DNA of 27,552 nt from an uncultured Oscillospiraceae bacterium. GTDB taxonomy: Bacteria; Bacillota; Clostridia; Oscillospirales; Ruminococcaceae. Below are positions 23,686 to 27,552 of the stretch, one piece after another. The stretch lies in assembly GCA_947522735.1 (NCBI GenBank), contig CANNTZ010000031.1:1-27552 (forward strand), written 5' to 3'. The notes below the pieces were generated by a model. That model worked only from the letters and a program-made list of their open reading frames with translations, was not told the DNA's origin and ran no database searches. Made by a program: the position numbers and the translations under genes. Numbering within the stretch: the stretch's first letter is position 1; each line of letters begins with the position of its first letter.

Positions 23686-23720
23686 AAAGGCTTTTCCGGC
23701 AATTGGCCGGAAAAGCCTTT
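23686..23720. terminator. Bidirectional terminator between lipoprotein and zinc-ribbon genes
   Basis: A perfect 15-bp stem AAAGGCTTTTCCGGC/GCCGGAAAAGCCTTT with a 5-base loop lies between convergent genes. T residues follow on the plus strand (CCTTTGATTT) and TTTGTTC on the minus strand, so it can serve both directions. Confidence 0.88.
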
Positions 23721-23750
23721 GATTTATATGGGATTCAATTGTTTCTCAGA

Positions 23751-24245
23751 TCAGACCGAGCGCATGATGCCGTCAAAAAACTCGTTGATCGAACCTCCGG
23801 CGGACATCGCCAGCAGATAGACCAGCACGCAGCCGATAATGCTGAGAACAAGGCCGACGAGTATCCATATGAGCTGGGCACGGCAGAAGTTGCGCATGTT
23901 GACCTTGCGACACCCGCCAAACGCGCACACGATGCAATAGATGAACCCGACCAAAGGTATCGAGAGCAACAATATCGTGCCGAAGAACGCTCCTGTCGAT
24001 ACAGGCTCGTACATGCTTCCGGTCACAGGCGGTTGATTGATGTTGGACTGCGCAAACTGTGGCGGTTGCGGCTGTGGCTGTGGTTGAGGGACGGGTTGGG
24101 GCTGCTGCGCAGGCTGAAATTGCTGTGCCTCCGGCGCCACGTATGTATCCTGCGTATTCTGCTCGATCTTCGCGCCGCACTGCGTGCAGAAGCCGGAGCC
24201 TTCCTCAATCTTCGCACCGCAGACGGTGCAGAATGTTGCTGACAT
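23751..24245 (-). CDS. Double zinc-ribbon, Pro/Gln-linker membrane protein
   Basis: This 164-aa protein starts with a zinc-ribbon pair, CTVCGAK and CTQCGAKI (four cysteines within about 25 residues). A low-complexity linker rich in Pro and Gln (repeated PQ units, about 35-75) follows, then two or three membrane segments (GAFFGTILLLSIPLVGFIYC and LIWILVGLVLSIIGCVLVYL). Proteins with this zinc-ribbon/linker/membrane plan are common in gut Firmicutes but have no known function. The ATG at 24243-24245 has GAGGAGG at the right distance; a longer frame from 24284 overlaps the promoter. It is transcribed alone, with a candidate promoter at 24291-24319 and the convergent terminator at 23686-23720. 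Confidence 0.82.
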   Translation of the reverse strand: MSATFCTVCGAKIEEGSGFCTQCGAKIEQNTQDTYVAPEAQQFQPAQQPQPVPQPQPQPQPPQFAQSNINQPPVTGSMYEPVSTGAFFGTILLLSIPLVGFIYCIVCAFGGCRKVNMRNFCRAQLIWILVGLVLSIIGCVLVYLLAMSAGGSINEFFDGIMRSV

Positions 24246-24290
24246 ATGTTCTACCTCCTCAATAATATGCTCAATGCTGTACATATATAT

Positions 24291-24319
24291 AGTATCGCAG
24301 ATATTACGGCATTTGTAAA
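24291..24319 (-). promoter_or_regulatory. Candidate promoter of the double zinc-ribbon gene
   Basis: On the minus strand TTTACA (24314-24319) and GATACT (24291-24296) are separated by 17 bases. The -10 match is only moderate. The -35 box overlaps the last codons of the broken regulator gene upstream. Confidence 0.45.
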
Positions 24320-25198
24320 GACGGCGCGGGGCAAATATTACAACTTTTATGTTTTCTCCAATTTTTCAATGTTTTTTCGGGTGGGTTTGACGAACAAAGC
24401 TGCTCCGCCACGCGGTGAATCTCATCCGTCAGGCATTGATCGTAATGATCCTTGGACTTCCGGTAGAGCTCTTCTCCCCTGAGCGCCAGATTGGTATAGC
24501 CGACGTCGCTGAACCGCTCAAAATGATATCCTACCCTTTGGTAAAAATCGCTTCCCGTGGTCATCCATGTGTGTTGCTCGATAAAGTCCAGAAAACGAAT
24601 ATCATCCTCCGTATTCCGAACAGAATGACAGAAATGTTCAGCGCTTTGCTGATGGTTTCGTCTGCAACGGTGGCCTCAAACTGTTCCTCAACCCCGACCG
24701 GATGCGGAATCCCCTGCCTCTCCAGCAGTTGATACAGGGAGCCGTAATACTGGCCGTTGTCCCTCGGCAATTCCTTCCGGCTGCGCAGATACGTATCAAA
24801 CAGAACGATCTCCTTCCCGTTGGCAGTCCTGACACGCCGCACACGATACAGCGTGTCGTTGACCTCGCAGGAGAATACGTCCGCAAGCTTCCCGTCCGCT
24901 TGAATCCGGCTGACCTCTGCAAGCCTTGTACCCGGAACCATATTGCGGTCGCGCATCTCTTCGGTGAAGCTCTTGATGCTTGCCAAAAGCTCCTCAATTT
25001 TTTCCTGCCTTGAGACCACCGTGCCCTTTCCGCGGGCACGAATGATCAAGCCCTCCTGCTCCAGCGACTGGATCGCCTGCCGGACGGTGATCCGGCTGAC
25101 ATTATACATCTCCTGCGTTTCAAATTCCGTGGGATATTATGACCGTATTCGTATACGCCGGCTGTGATTTTTTCCCTGATATCCTGCACTATCTGCAT
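24304..25198 (-). pseudogene. GntR-family regulator broken by two frameshifts
   Basis: The fragments together encode a GntR/HutC-type repressor: an N-terminal winged helix (MQIVQDIREKITAGVY, then MYNVSRITVRQAIQSLEQEG and ARGKGTVVSRQ) and most of a UTRA ligand-binding domain (TLYRVRRVRTANGKEIVLFD, QLLERQGIPHPVGVEEQFEA). The first break is at about 25130, where ATCCCACGGAA needs one extra base before ACG to join NIP to TEFETQEMYNVS. The second is near 24635-24650, between SKALNIS and VRNTEDDIRFLDF. The tail (to 24304) includes SDFYQRVGYHFERFSDVGY, which does not look like the end of a UTRA domain, so it may come from another gene. The upstream frame is continuous with a broken mannose-6-phosphate isomerase. 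Not expected to be functional as sequenced. Confidence 0.8.
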
Positions 25199-25800
25199 AA
25201 CATATGCACGGATAATCTTTATAGGAGCGCCGCCGGAAGTCCGGATCCGGTATCTGCCGACTGCGGCCGGAACTATAAAGGTCTCGGCGTAGTGCACAGT
25301 GTATGGCGGGAAAGCGTCCTACAGGCTTTCCACCACCGCCTCATCACCCTCCACGAGGTTCAGCACATTGAGGTTGTTGTCGGTGCTCAGCAGGCACTCG
25401 GTTCGGACAGTGTACCGTCTGGTTTCAATGAACTCCAACGCATGCAGCCCTGTACGCTCTACGGTGTAATCTGCGTTTTCCTCCAGCATGCGGGCTTGAT
25501 CGACCAGATTTTCCTTCACCCATTCCGTTCGCCTGTCCCATTGGATCACCTTTTCGCCGTGATCGATGTGCAGGGGTCTTGGCCTTCCGTCAAATTCCAA
25601 GCGCCCCCAATCCCACAGCTTCATGGTGAAAATGTAGGGCGTCGCGCTGATTTCCAATACCATACATCCGCTGCCGGAGCAATGAATTGTGCCTGCCGGA
25701 ATCAGGAATTGATCGTGCTTTTGTGCCGGAAAGCGGTTCACATACTTGTCTGCGTCAAAAGTCATCCTGCCATCGGCGGCGTCTCGGAGGTCGCGCAGCC
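25199..25800 (-). pseudogene. Class I mannose-6-phosphate isomerase, C-terminal remnant with in-frame TAG
   Basis: The frame encodes the C-terminal part of a type I phosphomannose isomerase: FPAQKHDQFLIPAGTIHCSG, MVLEISATPYIFTMKLWDWG and the final VHYAETFIVPAAVG plus IKIIRAYV. The N-terminal half, including the first metal-binding residues, is absent; homology begins abruptly at about 25800, where a phage scaffold gene joins. The frame is interrupted by an in-frame TAG at 25319-25321 (VVESL-stop-DAFPPYTVHYAET) with no shift of frame. TAG serves as a normal stop elsewhere in the window (for example miaA), so this is a nonsense mutation. No stop separates the remnant from the GntR fragment. Isomerase and GntR regulator were probably one sugar-utilisation locus. 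Confidence 0.82.
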
Positions 25801-26078
25801 CTTTCCTTGGCCGCCTTGCTTTCCTTTGCCGTGACGTCGGCCTTGAAGTCCTCAAACGCCTTATGCTCCCTCTCGTACTTCTCCTGATAGCCGTCGTCAC
25901 CCGCCGCCTTGAGCTCGTCCAGCTCCTTCTGGACGCCCGGCAGCTTCTCCGCGTCGGCTTTGTATCGGGTGATATCCCCCTTCAGCCCGTCCACGGTGTC
26001 GGTGTGTGCCTCGATAATGGTGTCCACCTGTTCGTCGGTGAGCCCCATGCCCTTCAAAAGTTTGCGCGTCAGTGCCAT
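25755..26078 (-). pseudogene. Phage GP20-like scaffold protein, N-terminal half fused to foreign tail
   Basis: The 107-codon frame starts MALTRKLLKGMGLTDEQVD and continues IIEAHTDTVDGLK and KLPGVQKELDELK. This is the N-terminal region of phage minor structural protein GP20 (capsid scaffold), a long coiled coil. After about residue 94 (KAAKERA) the reading becomes ARPPRRRRWQDDF, which is the isomerase remnant read out of frame. The GP20 C-terminal half and the major capsid gene that usually follows are missing. The ATG at 26076-26078 follows AAAGGAAG. The break is therefore at about 25795-25805 and removes essential phage head functions. Confidence 0.75.
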
Positions 26079-26186
26079 TGCTCTATCTTCCTTTCCCTTG
26101 TCCGCATTCCCTTGCGGCGATAGATTGTATAAAAACCGCTTTTCCTCGCGGTGTTTACCTGTGTAACGCCCCTCCGGGCATAATAA

Positions 26187-26214
26187 AAGGGCCCGCAGTC
26201 GTCTGCAAACCCTT
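26187..26214 (-). terminator. Hairpin between gp10-like and scaffold genes
   Basis: A 12-bp stem (AAGGGCCCGCAG at 26187-26198 with CTGCAAACCCTT at 26203-26214, three G-U pairs on the minus-strand RNA) with a 4-base loop is followed by TTATTATG. It lies just after the gp10-like stop, inside a 157-base gap. A second, smaller GCGGT-type hairpin with TTTTTAT occurs near 26130-26155. I see no gene in this gap. Confidence 0.5.
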
Positions 26215-26235
26215 GAATTGTTCGGTTGTGCCGGT

Positions 26236-26631
26236 TCAGCCCTTCATTTCGTCCTCCATGATTTTCCGGTATTTGTCCGCATGGTTGGCGACCGCAGGCT
26301 TTAAAAACGGCTGTGCCTTGTTGCCTCGCGTCCAATGCCAATTCCCTTTTGCGTCCTGATATGCCCACGGCGTCGGCCGCCCCCCGGAAACGTACTTGCC
26401 GGTGCCGAGCTCAACATAAGGCGCATACTCGTTGTTCGTACCGATGATTGCCGCCGGTTCTTGCTCGTCTACTGTATGGGTAATGCTATTGCGCAAATTG
26501 CCGGTGTCAACGGGGCACAGCTTCTTTGCATACCCCTCTGCCACAAGCCCACACTTTTCAAGCGCCCGAACCGCCGCTTGCTGCATGGCTGCTAAAACTT
26601 CTTCTGAGTTATCTGTGAATTTTACATTCAT
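26236..26631 (-). CDS. HK97 gp10-like phage protein
   Basis: This 131-aa protein matches the HK97 gp10 family, head-tail joining or tail-completion components of tailed phages. Diagnostic phrases are AEGYAKKLCPVDTGNLRNSI, EYAPYVELGTGKYVSGGR and KAQPFLKPAVANHADKY, where PVDTGNLRNSI and the YAxYVExGTG motif are hallmarks. I chose the ATG at 26629-26631 (MNVKFTDNSEEVL) with GGTGGATGG upstream, rather than the longer frame at 26652. It lies between the YjcQ-like gene and the truncated scaffold gene, all transcribed leftwards. Base composition falls towards the right-hand phage genes compared with the host block. Confidence 0.88.
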   Translation of the reverse strand: MNVKFTDNSEEVLAAMQQAAVRALEKCGLVAEGYAKKLCPVDTGNLRNSITHTVDEQEPAAIIGTNNEYAPYVELGTGKYVSGGRPTPWAYQDAKGNWHWTRGNKAQPFLKPAVANHADKYRKIMEDEMKG

Positions 26632-26676
26632 AAGCCATCCACCATCATGCAAACGGCATAAGCGCCTTTGCGTCTT

Positions 26677-27006
26677 TCAGCACCGCAACTGCTTTCGCCA
26701 TAAAGAAATTATCGTCAGGTATTCTATGCCAAGCGGCGTAATCATGCAGTTTTCCCATCGAACAGGACGTTCGTAAGGGTAGTTATCTACTTTTCCGGAA
26801 AATATAATTCCGTCAATCAGTCGCATATTTTGCAAGTTGTACAGAATATAGCACCAATATCTGTCGCCCAACGCTCTGCCGTCCACAATGAAATACTCAC
26901 TGTCTTTTCCTAACCTCTTCGTATCAATGTCTTCTCCTGATTTTAGACACTGATACAGATAGGAAAGTATCTGATACGCGATAACGTGATAATCGTCTTT
27001 TGCCAT
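26677..27006 (-). CDS. YjcQ-like phage-associated protein
   Basis: The 109-aa protein resembles YjcQ, a winged-helix-like family common in Firmicutes prophages. The N-terminus DDYHVIAYQILSYLYQCLKSG and the C-terminal ITPLGIEYL fit the family pattern. Its role in phage biology is unknown. The ATG at 27004-27006 has AGGAG 6 bases upstream. It ends 45 bases before the gp10-like start and begins 10 bases after the small upstream gene's stop. The sequence is visibly more AT-rich than the host genes on the left, as expected for phage DNA. Confidence 0.75.
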   Translation of the reverse strand: MAKDDYHVIAYQILSYLYQCLKSGEDIDTKRLGKDSEYFIVDGRALGDRYWCYILYNLQNMRLIDGIIFSGKVDNYPYERPVRWENCMITPLGIEYLTIISLWRKQLRC

Positions 27007-27016
27007 GTTAGTACTC

Positions 27017-27202
27017 CTATTCTATATCAGCGTGCCACTTGCAATTTAGGCACTTTTTACGCTGTTCCTCATTCCAAGGAATAACGGGGTCGTAGTCCTC
27101 CAAAATACGCTCGTTAATCATTCCGTCTGCAACGCCAACTATTTCCATACAAGTTGTTCCATCTATCTGCCGATCAATGACAGGGCAATATACCGTTTTC
27201 AT
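27017..27202 (-). CDS. Small Cys-containing phage-associated protein, 61 aa
   Basis: I do not recognise a named family. The protein starts MKTVYCPVIDRQIDGTTCME and ends KKCLNCKWHADIE, with four cysteines in two separated pairs that could form a small zinc site. Its ATG overlaps the stop of the upstream minor head gene (ATGA), and GAGGTG lies upstream, so it is translationally coupled to the head gene. Similar 60-70 aa cysteine proteins occur in Firmicutes genomes, but I know of no function. Confidence 0.65.
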   Translation of the reverse strand: MKTVYCPVIDRQIDGTTCMEIVGVADGMINERILEDYDPVIPWNEEQRKKCLNCKWHADIE

Positions 27203-27552
27203 TCAAACACCTCAACAATCGCTTTCGTGTTCTGGTCATAATCTTTCCTGCTGAAAGATGTTTTAACCTGCATTGTCGCTTTATCAACATAAGCCGCTCC
27301 GTTTGCAGAATAGTAGTTTATGCTAAATCCGTCCCATCGTTTTTTGACTATGGAGCAGTATGCAGTGTCTATATAACCAATTGCATCCTCTACTGTACAC
27401 CCATGCAACGCCGCGTGTTTATCCCGGAATACCAGCTTAGAAGCATCAATTTTCTCTGGCGGAACACGAATCGCTCCAATAACGCCCGTAGCCTTGATTT
27501 GCTGGTATTTCTGAAAGTCTACTTCTGTCGCTTCGGGCACACGGCCCTTATA
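27199..27552 (-). CDS. Phage minor head protein, C-terminal part (cut by window edge)
   Basis: The frame is open to the right edge of the window, so only the C-terminal ~117 residues are visible. The sequence has VDFQKYQQIKATGVIGAIRV, then ASKLVFRDKHAALHGCTVED, and finishes with RWDGFSINYYSANGAAYVD and VKTSFSRKDYDQNTKAIVEV. This matches what I recall of the C-terminal domain of Firmicutes phage minor head (SPP1 gp7/MuF-like) proteins. Its position upstream of gp10-like and scaffold genes fits a phage head module. A GTG at 27538-27540 could be read as a start, but the open upstream frame makes an internal position more likely. The assignment rests on remembered family patterns and is moderate. 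Confidence 0.6.
   Translation of the reverse strand, partial: YKGRVPEATEVDFQKYQQIKATGVIGAIRVPPEKIDASKLVFRDKHAALHGCTVEDAIGYIDTAYCSIVKKRWDGFSINYYSANGAAYVDKATMQVKTSFSRKDYDQNTKAIVEVFE

Noticed and set aside
25319..25321. TAG read-through or recoding (pyrrolysine-like) in the isomerase
   Set aside because: TAG ends normal genes in the window (miaA and the DUF6514-like gene), and the isomerase is already truncated and followed by frameshifts, so decay is the simpler explanation.
24415..25834. Plus-strand open frames across the pseudogene region
   Set aside because: The minus strand shows clear GntR and isomerase homology in broken frames; the plus-strand frames have no recognisable content.
26069..26368. 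Minus-strand 99-codon frame overlapping the gp10-like gene
   Set aside because: It overlaps the conserved gp10-like C-terminus in another frame and runs through the hairpins of the gap.
1..27552. CRISPR array, tRNA or rRNA genes, insertion sequences
   Set aside because: No regularly spaced repeats, cloverleaf-like segments, rRNA signatures, transposase motifs or terminal inverted repeats with target duplications were seen on either strand by eye.

Overview
The window reads as chromosomal DNA of a monoderm, fairly GC-rich member of the Clostridia, most likely the Oscillospiraceae/Ruminococcaceae. The reasons are the sepF-ylmH-divIVA-ileS division cluster, a miaB-ylbF-mutS-mutL-miaA cluster resembling the Bacillus ymcB-ymcA-(cotE)-mutS-mutL order, a phenylalanine T-box leader, PASTA-type signalling, and small proteins that resemble families I know mainly from gut Clostridia (DUF6514-like, DUF6106-like). 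Most genes from 1 to 13909 lie on the minus strand and are tightly spaced.

Left block (1-5320, minus): a 131-aa protein of unknown function, an HlyD-like membrane-anchored protein, then a clear promoter and sepF-ylmH-divIVA, leading into the 5' end of ileS at the window edge. Next block (4352-13909, minus): miaA, mutL, mutS, a YlbF/YmcA-family gene and miaB, covering tRNA A37 modification and mismatch repair. Upstream of them is a zinc-ribbon/PASTA receptor whose kinase domain lacks both catalytic aspartates and is therefore predicted to be a pseudokinase.

Middle (14122-16786): a small DUF6514-like protein, an orphan PTS EIIC-like permease on the plus strand with a nested inverted repeat in its leader, a stand-alone ribbon-helix-helix protein with palindromes inside its promoter, and a zinc-ribbon membrane protein. 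Then pheS-pheT (minus) under a T-box with a UUC specifier. Its promoter lies back-to-back with that of a plus-strand DUF6106-like membrane protein. This is followed by bifunctional NAD(P)HX epimerase/dehydratase, a lipoprotein, and a convergent zinc-ribbon membrane protein beyond a bidirectional terminator.

Right end (24304-27552, minus): a decayed region. A GntR-type regulator broken by two frameshifts is preceded, in the same reading frame, by the C-terminal part of a class I mannose-6-phosphate isomerase carrying an in-frame TAG. That isomerase remnant is joined at about 25800 to the N-terminal half of a phage GP20-like scaffold gene, followed by intact phage head-region genes (HK97 gp10-like, YjcQ-like, a small Cys protein and the C-terminus of a minor head protein). 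This looks like a prophage remnant joined by deletion to host pseudogenes, unless it is an assembly chimera. I see no CRISPR array, tRNA, rRNA or insertion sequence. No complete new system is proven; the best leads are the pseudokinase receptor, the HlyD-like protein beside sepF, the EIIC leader structure, the self-contained RHH locus and the prophage/isomerase junction.
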